64,000 nucleotides of DNA from contig RPRQ01000013.1 in NCBI GenBank assembly GCA_003818205.1, positions 1-64,000 of the forward strand, written 5' to 3'. The notes under the pieces are model-generated. The model was given only the letters and a program-made list of their open reading frames with translations, did not search any database and was not told the DNA's origin. This DNA comes from Bacteroidales bacterium (GTDB lineage: Bacteria; Bacteroidota; Bacteroidia; Bacteroidales; Tenuifilaceae). Below, piece by piece: positions 43,501 to 51,408 of this stretch. The number at the start of each line of letters is the position of its first letter. Position 1 is the stretch's first letter. A program made the position numbers and the translations under genes.

Positions 43501-44881
43501 GATGGCTTACTATATCAACATTAAAAAACCCTTTAACGGATGAAATCCATAGGTTTCCTTCTGTACCTTCAGAAATCTCAGTGATAATATTTGGGCTATT
43601 TGCATCGCTAAACGGATTAATTTTGCTAATCTTTTTTGAATTTATATCTATGCTTATTAATCCATCGATATTATTAGTAAACCAAAGGTTATCAATTTTA
43701 TCGACATAAAGTCGGATGGCGTTTACATTGTTTAAAGTGTTCTGAGATAGTGTTCTGGTTAAGAGGCAACCTACTTTTTGAAGCTTATCATCAAAAAAGA
43801 AACACCCATTATTTATAGTTCCAAACCAAATTATGCCCAATTTATCTTCGAAAAAGGTATTTACAATATTATCGCTAATACTAAATTTATCTTCCTGAAT
43901 ATTCGTATAATTATACAATTTGGATTCAGTACTATTATAACAATACAACCCACTGTATCCATCAACTGTACTCAACCATATATTTCCGGCATTATCCAAT
44001 TTAATTAATCCTATTTGGGATTTATATAATTTCTTCGGTAAGTCGAGTAAATCGTTAATGTTGATCAACTTGTTTGATGTTAATTTAAAAACATTTAGCT
44101 TATCACGGGTCCCTATCCATAACCTTTGCTCCTTATCGAAGCAAATAGAGCCAATAATATTATCGCTTAAACTATTTGGGTCGTTGGGATCATGAAGAAA
44201 ATGAATGAATTTTTTTAGCGCAGGATTGAATACGTTGAGACCATAACGTGTAGATACTATTATATTTCCATTTATATCCTCTGCTAAAGCATTAATCTGA
44301 TCGTTGCTTATACCATCTAAATTCTCGCTTGAATACTTATAAGCAACAACTGTTTTTCTATGAGCATCTAACATGTATAAGCCATCATCATACGTTCCAA
44401 CCCATAAGTTACCTGTCTTATCTTCAAAAATGGCTGAAATAACATCTCCGATTAAACCGTATGATTTATTCGAGAGACTATTTTTTGAATACCGTATAAA
44501 ACTTTTCGTCTCATAAACGAATTTATTTAACCCTCCTCCCCAGGTTCCCACCCAAATATCACCCGCTTTGTCCTTAAAAACTACATTGATATAGTTATTG
44601 CTCAAACTACTTGAATCGCCAACAATATTCTTATATGCGGTTAGCTTGTATCCATCATACTGGTAAAGGCCTGCCATTGAGCCGAACCACATCAAACCAT
44701 TCTTATCTTGACAAATAGCAGTGATCCTTAGAGGAATATCTTGATTGTTGAAAAGTCTAATAAATTTTTTGTCGTTATCCTGAGCAAAGGAAAGATTTAT
44801 GGATAAAATACATCCCAAAATATTCCAAATAACAATCATAGGAATAAACCTATTGATTTTATTAAACCCTAACCTTTTCAT
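40595..44881 (-). CDS. Hybrid propeller-type sensor kinase with PAS and receiver domains
   Basis: The signal peptide (ending near NLSFAQ, residue 34) is followed by about fourteen propeller blades with 'D..G..W.GT' motifs, a Y_Y_Y domain (EGFEKDWNYIGNRHFV), a membrane segment (about 800-820), a coiled coil, a PAS domain (about 890-1000), HisKA with His1067 (NMSHEIRTPMNAIIGF), an ATPase domain (NLVDNALKF, GAGLGLS) and a receiver with Asp1359 (LILMDIKMP). Unlike the classical Bacteroides HTCS proteins it has no AraC-type DNA-binding domain, so the phosphoryl group must pass on to another protein. The first gene of a kinase pair. Confidence 0.92.
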   Translation of the reverse strand: MKRLGFNKINRFIPMIVIWNILGCILSINLSFAQDNDKKFIRLFNNQDIPLRITAICQDKNGLMWFGSMAGLYQYDGYKLTAYKNIVGDSSSLSNNYINVVFKDKAGDIWVGTWGGGLNKFVYETKSFIRYSKNSLSNKSYGLIGDVISAIFEDKTGNLWVGTYDDGLYMLDAHRKTVVAYKYSSENLDGISNDQINALAEDINGNIIVSTRYGLNVFNPALKKFIHFLHDPNDPNSLSDNIIGSICFDKEQRLWIGTRDKLNVFKLTSNKLININDLLDLPKKLYKSQIGLIKLDNAGNIWLSTVDGYSGLYCYNSTESKLYNYTNIQEDKFSISDNIVNTFFEDKLGIIWFGTINNGCFFFDDKLQKVGCLLTRTLSQNTLNNVNAIRLYVDKIDNLWFTNNIDGLISIDINSKKISKINPFSDANSPNIITEISEGTEGNLWISSVKGFFNVDIVSHRIAHFQNNPLNTNSLSSDLTLSILKDKKGILWIGTNGSGLNRFNPLLNKYNSYLHNPDDINSISSNSVYTLFEDSSDNLFVGTSEGLDEFDRSTGRFIHYIGRSDSLQSIIVLSIIESKTDKGKIFWIGTSKGLFRFNRSTKELKFYSEKNGMYNSFLSGMVDDNKGDLWLSTFDGLMRFNIKTETFDFFDITQGFPKDEYNVKSITKDRSGRIFLGGVNGIYAFNPDSFTNANTFPQTIITDFQLFNKPVPIGKSINKRAILEKSITETKEIKLTYLDHIFSLDFSSLDLRFPDKVQYAYMLEGFEKDWNYIGNRHFVTYTQLPHGEYTFKVKASYRKGDWGDSYTSLKITISPPWWKTKLFYIALPIVIILTLYSFIKIRERNLRLDKIRLERTILERTKDLSEANTQLEEHQAELEIKQEEITAQAELLENTNKELEKLSIVASETDNAVIIMDAQTNFEWVNEGFIRMFCDIETLRERGASLITASPKENIRGIVNECLESKKTVNYQTYNTFNSGKHFWTQTTLTPIVNSLGDIVKLIAIDSDITKLKEAELEIISQKNELEIHRNHLEEVVKERTIELKISRDKAEESDRLKSAFLANMSHEIRTPMNAIIGFSNLLISEDISNSDRNEFIKYIINNSNTLLHLIDDIIDISKIEAGQLRISIKPCSLNKMMFELHENFNNKKNSSSNQMVELKLIVGVTDPEFTIQVDSLRIKQVLSNLVDNALKFTESGVVELGYFLEGGIGIKFYVKDTGIGMSESQLGLIFNRFTKIEDDKSRLYRGAGLGLSICKSLVNLMGGDIYVESEPNVGTIVYFTIPLIKGTERDDSLMMCEELKDDYSWVNKNILIAEDEENNFQYLKMLLRASKVNIIRARNGREALTLFAQNKSDLILMDIKMPIMDGVKAAQLIRKENKVIPIIALSAYAFNQEIEDIRKEGFNEYLVKPINPSKLLALLDKYFNAQV

Positions 44882-45199
44882 ATATTACAAGTTTAGCCGA
44901 ACACATTCAATCGATAATTACAACCATTACCTAATAGTATCAATTCCCAATGGTTTTGATTTTATAAATCAATCACAGATCAATATTTTTACGAAAAAAA
45001 CGATATTAGAACATTGGCAATTTAACCTATTTCATTATATATGTTCTGAAATGGAAAGTGATATATATCACTAAGTTATGTATTAAAATTAGAAAAATAA
45101 TCTGCGTTTTACTGGCAGTATTGATACACTTTTTTTAGAATAAAGAAAATAATACTGGTTTTTCACCAATACAAGAATTCGTATTGATATTGAGTAATT
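44882..45199. other. 318-base AT-rich spacer with one palindrome
   Basis: The spacer between the MarC gene and the hybrid kinase gene holds no open frame of note. At 45057-45072 it has the perfect 16-base palindrome AGTGATATATATCACT, 176 bases before the kinase start, which could be an operator. No clear TAnnTTTG box was found for either neighbour. Confidence 0.4.
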
Positions 45200-45820
45200 C
45201 TATGAATTTGTTACGGCGTTAATAAACCCCATCAGCCCGTTAAAAACCATTTGAACGCCAATAGTGGCAACGATTAATCCAAAAATTCTAATTAGAGGGT
45301 TTAGAAAATTAAATCTCGAAAGCAATCCTCCAATACTTCTTGCATAAAGCATAAAAACGAGGTTGATGGCCAATGCGGCAACAATTGAAACAATAGTATT
45401 TGTGTGTCCATAGTCAGCAGGCAGCGTAACGGCAGCAGTAATCGTGGCAGGCCCTGCAATCATTGGAATAGCAATTGGCACAACAGTAATGTCCTTAATG
45501 GTAACATTTTTATCAACGTTAAGAAAGTCGCCTTTTTGCAAGCCGGATATACCATTGTAGAAGAGTACTGCACCGCATGTAACCTGAAAAGCATATATCT
45601 CGATATGGAATGCATAGCTAAAAACTACTTCTCCGACCAACAGAAAAAATATAAGAATAATTAATGCCGTAATGGTTGATTTTATTGCAATTAGCCGCAA
45701 TTCTTTGGGGCTGAATTGGCTTTGTAGAGTTGTAATAATAAAAACCTTTTGAATTGGATTTACTAGTGCTACAAATGCTACAAAGCAGCTTAGTAGAAGT
45801 TTCACCTTGAATGCGAGCAT
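45200..45820 (-). CDS. MarC-family integral membrane protein
   Basis: Six hydrophobic segments fill the 206 residues. The MarC/UPF0056 signatures are FVALVNPIQKVFI near the N-terminus, the FLLVGEVVFSYAFHIEIYAFQVTCGAVLFYNGI region and the conserved VPIAIPMIAGPATITAAVTL. The NP and GP elements of the two symmetric halves are present. The biochemical role is not established; an early link to multiple antibiotic resistance was not confirmed. It stands alone. Confidence 0.92.
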   Translation of the reverse strand: MLAFKVKLLLSCFVAFVALVNPIQKVFIITTLQSQFSPKELRLIAIKSTITALIILIFFLLVGEVVFSYAFHIEIYAFQVTCGAVLFYNGISGLQKGDFLNVDKNVTIKDITVVPIAIPMIAGPATITAAVTLPADYGHTNTIVSIVAALAINLVFMLYARSIGGLLSRFNFLNPLIRIFGLIVATIGVQMVFNGLMGFINAVTNS

Positions 45821-45934
45821 AACAAAATTGTTTTTGTATTCGACTATAATTTAAGGGTTTCGTTTAATTATTCATTAACCCAAACAACTTTTTTAATATT
45901 TAGAATAGGGGTGTTTTCGATTGGGGTTGTCCTT

Positions 45935-45961
45935 AATACAAAGTGAGCATCTCACTGTATT
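45935..45961. promoter_or_regulatory. Inverted repeat before the surface-repeat gene
   Basis: AGTGAG-CAT-CTCACT forms a perfect inner stem, extended by AATAC/GTATT around a two-base bulge. It ends 21 bases before the start codon, so it is an operator or a 5' leader hairpin rather than a terminator. Confidence 0.45.
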
Positions 45962-45982
45962 AAAAAACTAAATTAAAAAGAT

Positions 45983-47233
45983 ATGAAAACACAGGTGAAA
46001 TTATTATTAGGCGTATCAATTATTTTTTTAACAACCACGGGTTGGGCTCAGGAGAAAACGGAGCAGAAGGAAAGAGATTTTCAGCTAACGTTTATCACTC
46101 CGCTAGGAACAAATGGCGTTGAATCTAAGAATATCATCAATAAATTCTCAATAAACATTATTGCTGGATATTCTGGTGGTCTTCAGGGTACTGAGTTTGG
46201 TGGTGTTGCAAATATCCTCAAGGGCGATATGAAAGGGGCTCAATTTGCGGGTTATGCAAACATTAACCTTGCAAAAGGTAAGGGATTTCAAGGAGCAGGT
46301 GTCCTTAATTTCAACCATAAAGAGTTTAGGGGATCACAGTTTGCGGGTGGAGCCAACGTTATACTATCCGATGCAAAGGCTTTTCAAGCTTCTGGGTTTG
46401 CCAACGTGGTGAACGGGAAGCTGAAAGGGCATCAGTTTGCAGGGTTTGCCAACGTGGTAACCGACTCGCTTAGGGGGTTTCAGGGTGCTGGCTTTGGAAA
46501 CTACTCAATGGGTAATTCTCGTGGGCAGGTGAGCGGATTCACAAACTTCAACGTTGGAGAAATCAAAGGTCCTCAGATTACTGGATTTAGCAACATTAAT
46601 ATGGGCGATATCAAGGGGGTTCAACTGGCTGGTTTTGCAAATATTAGTACAGACCGATTACAGGGAGTACAAATATCGGGATTCTTCAATTATGCTAAAA
46701 AGCTAAAGGGTTTTCAACTCGGGGTTTTCAACTACATCGATTCGCTTGAAAGCGGTGTATCGGTTGGGGTAATCAGCTTTATTCGTAATGGCTACCATAC
46801 CTTTGAGGTTAGCGGTAATGAATCGTTAAATGGGGTAATCAGCTACAAAACGGGTACTCGTTCTTTCTACAATATACTAGCCGTTGGCGCATCGGGGAGG
46901 AACGAAATGATTTACTGGGGTTGGGGTTATGGTATTGGTACTATTTTACCTATTAGCAAACGGGTCGATCTTAACTTTGAGGGTACTTGCTTCCAAATTA
47001 ACGAGAATAAATGGTACAACGATCATATCAACCTATTGAATAAAGTAAGCATATCGCTACTTATCAACGTAACCGATAACTTCACAATATTTGCGGGTCC
47101 AACATGGAACGTAATGGTTTCGGATATCGGCCAAAACTCAAAATTTGTTCCTTGGCACACATTCAATAAAACCTACGATAATGATATCAATGTAAAAATG
47201 TACCCTGGGTTTAATGTGGGAATGAGATTTTAA
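45983..47233 (+). CDS. Exported protein with LA_2272-type GF-AN repeats
   Basis: A signal peptide (residues 1-22, TTGWAQ) precedes about ten degenerate repeats of roughly 20 residues, residues 55-250, of the form 'KGxQxAGFANxx.GxL': for example GDMKGAQFAGYANI, GKLKGHQFAGFANV, GDIKGVQLAGFANI, DRLQGVQISGFFNY. The remaining 160 residues are rich in aromatic beta-strands (IYWGWGYGIGTILPI, FTIFAGPTWNVMV) and resemble an outer-membrane barrel end. This matches the LA_2272 family surface-repeat proteins first noted in Leptospira. It is probably a surface or outer-membrane protein; the role is unknown. Confidence 0.78.
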   Translation: MKTQVKLLLGVSIIFLTTTGWAQEKTEQKERDFQLTFITPLGTNGVESKNIINKFSINIIAGYSGGLQGTEFGGVANILKGDMKGAQFAGYANINLAKGKGFQGAGVLNFNHKEFRGSQFAGGANVILSDAKAFQASGFANVVNGKLKGHQFAGFANVVTDSLRGFQGAGFGNYSMGNSRGQVSGFTNFNVGEIKGPQITGFSNINMGDIKGVQLAGFANISTDRLQGVQISGFFNYAKKLKGFQLGVFNYIDSLESGVSVGVISFIRNGYHTFEVSGNESLNGVISYKTGTRSFYNILAVGASGRNEMIYWGWGYGIGTILPISKRVDLNFEGTCFQINENKWYNDHINLLNKVSISLLINVTDNFTIFAGPTWNVMVSDIGQNSKFVPWHTFNKTYDNDINVKMYPGFNVGMRF

Positions 47234-47297
47234 GAAATAGAATAAAATCGCTATAAAATAAACTACAAAATTATTATCCCAAATCAATTTAGCCTGC

Positions 47298-47451
47298 AGA
47301 GGCTGTTCAGAAAGAGCAACTAATTAACCGCTAAGGTCACAAAGAAAAAACGCAAAGATCGCAAATTTGAATTAAACTATGTATTGGTTCTTTGCGGGCT
47401 TTGCGAAATCTTAGAATACTTTGCGGGTAATGGACTTTTTGGACAGCCTCT
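47298..47451. mobile_element. MITE-like element with 17-bp terminal inverted repeats
   Basis: The left end AGAGGCTGTTCAGAAAG and the inverted right end AGAGGCTGTCCAAAAAG match at 15 of 17 positions. The inner part has ATCGCAAA and TTTGCGGG words in opposite orientations but no reading frame. The right end touches the stop codon of the minus-strand GNAT gene. It is different in sequence from the element at 19.1 kb. Confidence 0.55.
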
Positions 47452-48032
47452 TACTGTTTATTTATTGTTGCCATCAGGCACATATCAAAATATCTTCCAC
47501 GGGCATAGTAGTAGTCGCTCATGATGCCCTCCTTGGTATAACCATTCTTTTCCAAAACTCTTATTGATGCCATGTTTTGCGGATCGACCAGCCCAAATAT
47601 TCGATGAAGTCGTAACTCCGTGAAGCCGTAATTTGTAATAAACCCAACAATTGAGCTGGCATAACCCTTCCCCCAATGCTCTTTAAGGAAACCATAGCCA
47701 ATCTCAGCTCTACTATTATCACTATCGATGCCAAATAAACCTCCATATCCAACCAACTTTCCCGAACACTTACTGCAAACCACCCACCAAATGGCAGTTT
47801 TATCATCCATCGATTTAAGGAATCGGGCTAGGAGCGCTTCCGCTTCCTCAATATCCTTATAGGGTGTGCGAGGAACATAGGCTAAATTCTCGATACTTGA
47901 ATTGAACATAAACAGCAACTCTGCATCATTGCTATTTAATAGACGACAGATCAATTTTTCGTTCATAATTAGCCTTTTAGAGAATAACTTTCCCATGCTA
48001 GATTGTGGTTGAGAACGAAGAGTATCTCCCAT
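47451..48032 (-). CDS. RimJ/RimL-like GNAT N-acetyltransferase
   Basis: The protein follows the RimJ-type pattern: LICRLLNSNDAELLFMF near the N-terminus, AEIGYGFLKEHWGKGYASSIVGFITNYGF (acetyl-CoA pyrophosphate loop) and RIFGLVDPQNMASIRVLEKNGYTKEG near the end. The first 12 residues (MGDTLRSQPQSS) look untypical, and the true start may be the ATG at 47996. The substrate, a protein N-terminus or small amine, is unknown. Its stop codon overlaps an inverted-repeat element. Confidence 0.82.
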   Translation of the reverse strand: MGDTLRSQPQSSMGKLFSKRLIMNEKLICRLLNSNDAELLFMFNSSIENLAYVPRTPYKDIEEAEALLARFLKSMDDKTAIWWVVCSKCSGKLVGYGGLFGIDSDNSRAEIGYGFLKEHWGKGYASSIVGFITNYGFTELRLHRIFGLVDPQNMASIRVLEKNGYTKEGIMSDYYYARGRYFDMCLMATINKQ

Positions 48033-48112
48033 TAATGCCAGACGAAGGCAGGAAATGCTTTCGTATCGGCAAGGCTGCTCAACTGGAATTTAGCGTGTGT
48101 TATGGGTTGTTG

Positions 48113-49234
48113 CTATTTTGTCTTTAACAATTCTATCTCTTGTTTTAATAATTCAATTTCTTTGCTTTGTAACTCATTCTTTTTATTCTGTTCTATTATG
48201 TATAATGTCATTTCTTCCATTTTTTGCAAAAATTTCATTTGAAGGTCTTTCATATTAACTCCATTTTCAACCATTTCTTTCTCAGAAGCTATTTCAGGGA
48301 GGTGCTGATTCGTTTTTACAAAATTCTCGAGTTCTTTTAAGTCCATAAGTTTGTAATTGCTTTTAAATACAAAATCAGGCGCACAAGTTCCATTCAAATC
48401 AACTATTACTTCCTTCGCTCTTATTGTACCACAGACATCAAGTTTATACGTTGGGGATGTAGTTCCAATTCCAACTAAACCATTTGGATTAAGTGTTATG
48501 GATTTTGAAGCGATGCCTAGATTACTTCCATCATAAGTATTAGTTAAATAAAAATTCATATCTCCGGGCTTGCTTCCTATTAGTGAAGATGCTATTCCCT
48601 GTTGCCAGAAACCTATGCTTGTTTCCGTTTGCGATGTTCCAAATACTTCAATCTTAGAACTTGAATGGACTGTATAATTAGGACTTTCATTACCAGCCCA
48701 TATGTTTCCAACTATTTGTAATTTTGCAAGTGTTGGAGTTGTCGTTCCAATACCAACTTGCGTACCTCGAATAGATATAGCAGGATTATTATCAATACTT
48801 CCTAAATCAATACCTTCTCCATTGCCAATAAAATCAATCCAGTTCAAATTATTGTACCGATTATCTTGGCTGTACCAAGAACCATCTGCGGCAGAGCTTA
48901 ATCTAACAGTACCTCCTGTCCAACTTGTAGATGCAGATTTACGATATACATACGCATGTAATCCAAGACAGGCATCAAGTCTAGTATGAATTAAAAACAA
49001 ATTTGGAGAATAACTCTTTGCATCGGTTCCCATTGATTGTGTGTTTATACCATATAAAAGACTTCCATTATTTAGGTTATACTCAATATGCAATGGATTT
49101 TGTGGAGTAGCCCCTAAACCAACATAACCTTGATTGTAATAAATATTCCCTGGTGTTGAACCACTCCAAGTTTGCGCATTCACTGTCAAAATTGAACTAC
49201 CTAAAATCAAACCAATTAAAATCTGTTTTTTCAT
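48113..49234 (-). CDS. Exported fibre-like protein with C-terminal coiled coil
   Basis: A signal peptide (residues 1-20) precedes a beta-rich body with two 'VGIGTT.PT.KL.V.G' repeats (about 155-172 and 253-270), a signature of Bacteroidota tail-fibre-like or adhesin-like proteins. The C-terminal region carries KELENFVKTNQHLPEIASEKEMVENGVNM, the common element of these proteins, and ends in a coiled coil (NELQSKEIELLKQEIELLK). In phage-type homologues an S74 self-cleaving chaperone occupies this place; the catalytic residues are not evident here. Likely secreted or surface located. Confidence 0.72.
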   Translation of the reverse strand: MKKQILIGLILGSSILTVNAQTWSGSTPGNIYYNQGYVGLGATPQNPLHIEYNLNNGSLLYGINTQSMGTDAKSYSPNLFLIHTRLDACLGLHAYVYRKSASTSWTGGTVRLSSAADGSWYSQDNRYNNLNWIDFIGNGEGIDLGSIDNNPAISIRGTQVGIGTTTPTLAKLQIVGNIWAGNESPNYTVHSSSKIEVFGTSQTETSIGFWQQGIASSLIGSKPGDMNFYLTNTYDGSNLGIASKSITLNPNGLVGIGTTSPTYKLDVCGTIRAKEVIVDLNGTCAPDFVFKSNYKLMDLKELENFVKTNQHLPEIASEKEMVENGVNMKDLQMKFLQKMEEMTLYIIEQNKKNELQSKEIELLKQEIELLKTK

Positions 49235-49295
49235 TTTTATTTAGTTTATTGATTAATATTTCGAAGCGATGTCTTTTCTTGCAATAACACATAGC

Positions 49296-49673
49296 TTACT
49301 GCTTTGACCGCTCAACCATTGTAGCAAAATACTTAGTGTTGCCACGCCACGAGAAGCTCATGTAACGTTTTTTGTAGTGCAAATTTACTCGCTCGCCGCT
49401 AAGAGCAACCTCTTCGAGCTGTTTAATTAGCTCTTTATTGCTCCCCTCAACAGAGAAATCGAACGATTCGGCAATTGGGCTAGCCCCTTTTAGCGCACCA
49501 AAAGTTTCGAGGTTTAACTTGCCTTCGTAGGTTTTAAAAATCACCCCCTTTTTGCTAATGCGAAGCACTTTACCAGCCATGACCCCCTCCTCGTAAGTAC
49601 CCCAATACATGAATGCTGCAATGGCAATAAATGCTATCAGGGCAATAATCAAGAATCGTATAATAAATTTCAT
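49296..49673 (-). CDS. Small membrane-anchored protein of unknown function
   Basis: One N-terminal membrane segment (residues 4-24) is followed by a soluble beta-rich domain beginning EEGVMAGKVLRISKKGVIFKTYEGKL and ending in YMSFSWRGNTKYFATMVERSK. Homologues are widespread in Bacteroidota and are sometimes mislabelled 6-phosphogluconate dehydrogenase, for which no motif is present. A TAACTTTG box at 49701-49694 is a possible promoter element. Confidence 0.7.
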   Translation of the reverse strand: MKFIIRFLIIALIAFIAIAAFMYWGTYEEGVMAGKVLRISKKGVIFKTYEGKLNLETFGALKGASPIAESFDFSVEGSNKELIKQLEEVALSGERVNLHYKKRYMSFSWRGNTKYFATMVERSKQ

Positions 49674-49801
49674 AAATTAGTCATTAATTCAGCCAAAGTT
49701 ACCAAATTATCATGGTTTAGCAGTATGAAAAATATAAATAAAAAATGACAACCCTATTGAAATAATATTCCAAATCCCTAACTTTCAGGAAAATTTGGGA
49801 A

Positions 49802-50008
49802 ATGGAAACAATTCTATTCTGGGTGCCACGAATTCTCACATTCATGTTCGCATTCATTATAATAATATTCTCGTTTTCCAATACTGATAATTGCAACCCT
49901 TTACTATTTGGATTATTGGGTTGGGAATACAATGTACTTATAATTAGTTATACGGGATTATTTAAAAAATCAGAACTTGACAATTATACCAATTTTTGGT
50001 ATCTTTGA
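49802..50008 (+). pseudogene. Probable remnant of a small membrane protein gene
   Basis: The first 26 residues (METILFWVPRILTFMFAFI) look like the beginning of the Bacteroidota DUF7670-type membrane proteins. After that the similarity is lost, and the frame runs through the parDE promoter and ends there. The remaining sequence is therefore probably a truncated copy cut by insertion of the toxin-antitoxin module. Confidence 0.35.
49977..50007 (+). promoter_or_regulatory. Promoter and operator of parDE
   Basis: A TTG at 49977-49979 and TATCTTTG at 50000-50007 with a 20-base spacer form a consensus promoter. The palindrome ATACCAA-TTT-TTGGTAT (49986-50002) overlaps the -7 box. This is the place expected for autorepression by the ParD or ParDE complex. 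Confidence 0.65.
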
Positions 50009-50025
50009 GAAAAAATTGATGAATT

Positions 50026-50277
50026 ATGAATAGAAATACCTCAATATCAATAGGAAACTATTTTGATAGTTTTATAAAAAGTAGAATTTCTGAAGGGCGA
50101 TATAAAAATGCGAGTGAAGTAATCCGAGCAGGACTAAGACTTTTGGAAGAAGAAGAGAATAAAATTATTGCCCTTAGAGAAGCCATTCAAGAAGGAATAG
50201 AAAGCGGAATCGATCATGACTTTAACCCTGAAACCCATTTAGGGAAAATAAAAGCTAATAGGAACTTGAATGGCTAA
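50026..50277 (+). CDS. parD: ParD-family antitoxin
   Basis: This antitoxin has a ribbon-helix-helix DNA-binding N-terminus: MNRNTSISIGNYFDSFIKSRI (strand and first helix) and GRYKNASEVIRAGLRLLEEEE (second helix with the family motif). A flexible, acidic C-terminal tail (GIDHDFNPETHLGKIK) would bind the toxin. It overlaps parE by 8 bases in another frame, as usual for translationally coupled modules. It is expected to repress its own promoter at the adjacent palindrome. Confidence 0.9.
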   Translation: MNRNTSISIGNYFDSFIKSRISEGRYKNASEVIRAGLRLLEEEENKIIALREAIQEGIESGIDHDFNPETHLGKIKANRNLNG

Positions 50278-50572
50278 ATATAAGTTTACAAACAAAGCGG
50301 TTTATGATTTAACTCAGATTTGGAATTACACCGTTGATAAATGGTCTGAAAATCAAGCAGACAGATACTATCATATGCTTATTGAAAACTGCGAAGAAGT
50401 TGCAAGCAATCCTGATTTAGGTAAGAATTATTCAGGAGTTACTGAAAACTTATTAGGGTTTAAAGCTGGTAGGCACATCATTTTTTATCGTATGATTGAG
50501 AAGAATGAGGTTGAAATCATAAGAATTCTTCACGAACAAATGGATTTAAAGAATAGAATAGCAGAAAAATAA
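50270..50572 (+). CDS. parE: ParE/RelE-family toxin
   Basis: The 100-residue product has the ParE pattern: YKFTNKAVYDLTQIWNYTVDKWSENQADRYYHMLIE, GKNYSGVTENLLGFKAGRHIIFYRM and the C-terminal VEIIRILHEQMDLKNRI. ParE toxins generally poison DNA gyrase, whereas the related RelE cleaves mRNA; the RILHEQMD ending fits ParE. The neighbouring ParD type also supports ParE. The toxin looks intact. The 146-base spacer to the next gene has a CCCCAC/GTGGGG pairing around a 55-base loop and no other feature. Confidence 0.9.
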   Translation: MAKYKFTNKAVYDLTQIWNYTVDKWSENQADRYYHMLIENCEEVASNPDLGKNYSGVTENLLGFKAGRHIIFYRMIEKNEVEIIRILHEQMDLKNRIAEK

Positions 50573-50718
50573 CCCCACATAACAGCTATGACGTATTTGG
50601 AGTTCTTAACGCTTTTTGGTGCTTTATTACTATCGTGGGGCTAGAAAGCAGTTTCAATCGAGCGTCTTTTGCGAGCTCGCCAGAGGCAAACTCCTAATCA
50701 TAACCATCTTGCGGAACC

Positions 50719-51408
50719 TTACCTCACCAAAAACAAATACCCTTTGCCCTTTAGTGTGATTAGCTCAATATTTGAGTCCTCGGAGAAGTATTCGCGGAGC
50801 TTGCGGATATAGACATCCAGCGTTCGGGAGTTAAAGAACGAATCGTCGCCCCAAACAGTTTTGAGTAAGAATTTGCGATCGACAGTTTGGTTTAGGTTTG
50901 CTGTCAGCAAGTTCAACACCTCATGATCGCGTTGCGAAAGTTTGATGGTTTTTGTGGGGGATATTAACTCGTATCGAAGAGGCGAATAGGTGTACCTTCC
51001 TAACGTCCTATCGCTATTATTATCCTTGCTATTCTTGGCTTTAGCCAAAATGCTAAGCATATTGTTAATCCGAACAATCAGCTCCTCCATGCTAAAGGGT
51101 TTACGGATGTAATCGGAGCCTCCAACCTCAAAACCCTTGACCAAATCAGCCGTTTCGGCTTTTGCAGTTAGGAAAATGATTGGCAGCGCAGGATATCGCT
51201 TTTTGATTTCGGCGCAAAGCGTATAACCATCAACGTTGGGGAGCATAATATCGAGCACGCAGATATCGGGGGTAAAGGTGCTGAAGCTCTGCATCACCTT
51301 TGAGCCATCGGCAATAAGCATCACATCAAAACCTTGCTTTTGTAATGTTTCGTGAACAATCTTGCCTAAAAATGGCTCATCCTCGATATATAAAACCCGT
51401 TTATTCAT
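50719..51408 (-). CDS. OmpR-family response regulator
   Basis: The chosen ATG overlaps the kinase stop codon by one base and gives MNKRVLYIEDEP, the usual receiver start. The receiver has the acidic pair Glu9-Asp10, phosphoacceptor Asp53 in VLDIMLP, Thr80 and the Lys in YIRKPF. A winged-helix DNA-binding domain follows (SQRDHEVLNLLTANLNQTVDRKFLLKTVWGD, SRTLDVYIRKLREYF). It is cognate to the preceding sensor kinase. Likely target: the divergent GLPGLI-TonB operon, whose promoter has four TTAACC direct repeats. Confidence 0.93.
   Translation of the reverse strand: MNKRVLYIEDEPFLGKIVHETLQKQGFDVMLIADGSKVMQSFSTFTPDICVLDIMLPNVDGYTLCAEIKKRYPALPIIFLTAKAETADLVKGFEVGGSDYIRKPFSMEELIVRINNMLSILAKAKNSKDNNSDRTLGRYTYSPLRYELISPTKTIKLSQRDHEVLNLLTANLNQTVDRKFLLKTVWGDDSFFNSRTLDVYIRKLREYFSEDSNIELITLKGKGYLFLVR

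Noticed and set aside
49296-49673. 6-phosphogluconate dehydrogenase label
   Set aside because: The protein has 125 residues, a membrane anchor and none of the dehydrogenase motifs.
50573-50640. CCCCAC...GTGGGG pairing after parE considered as terminator or mobile-element end
   Set aside because: The six-base pairing spans a 55-base loop with no T run, too weak to call.
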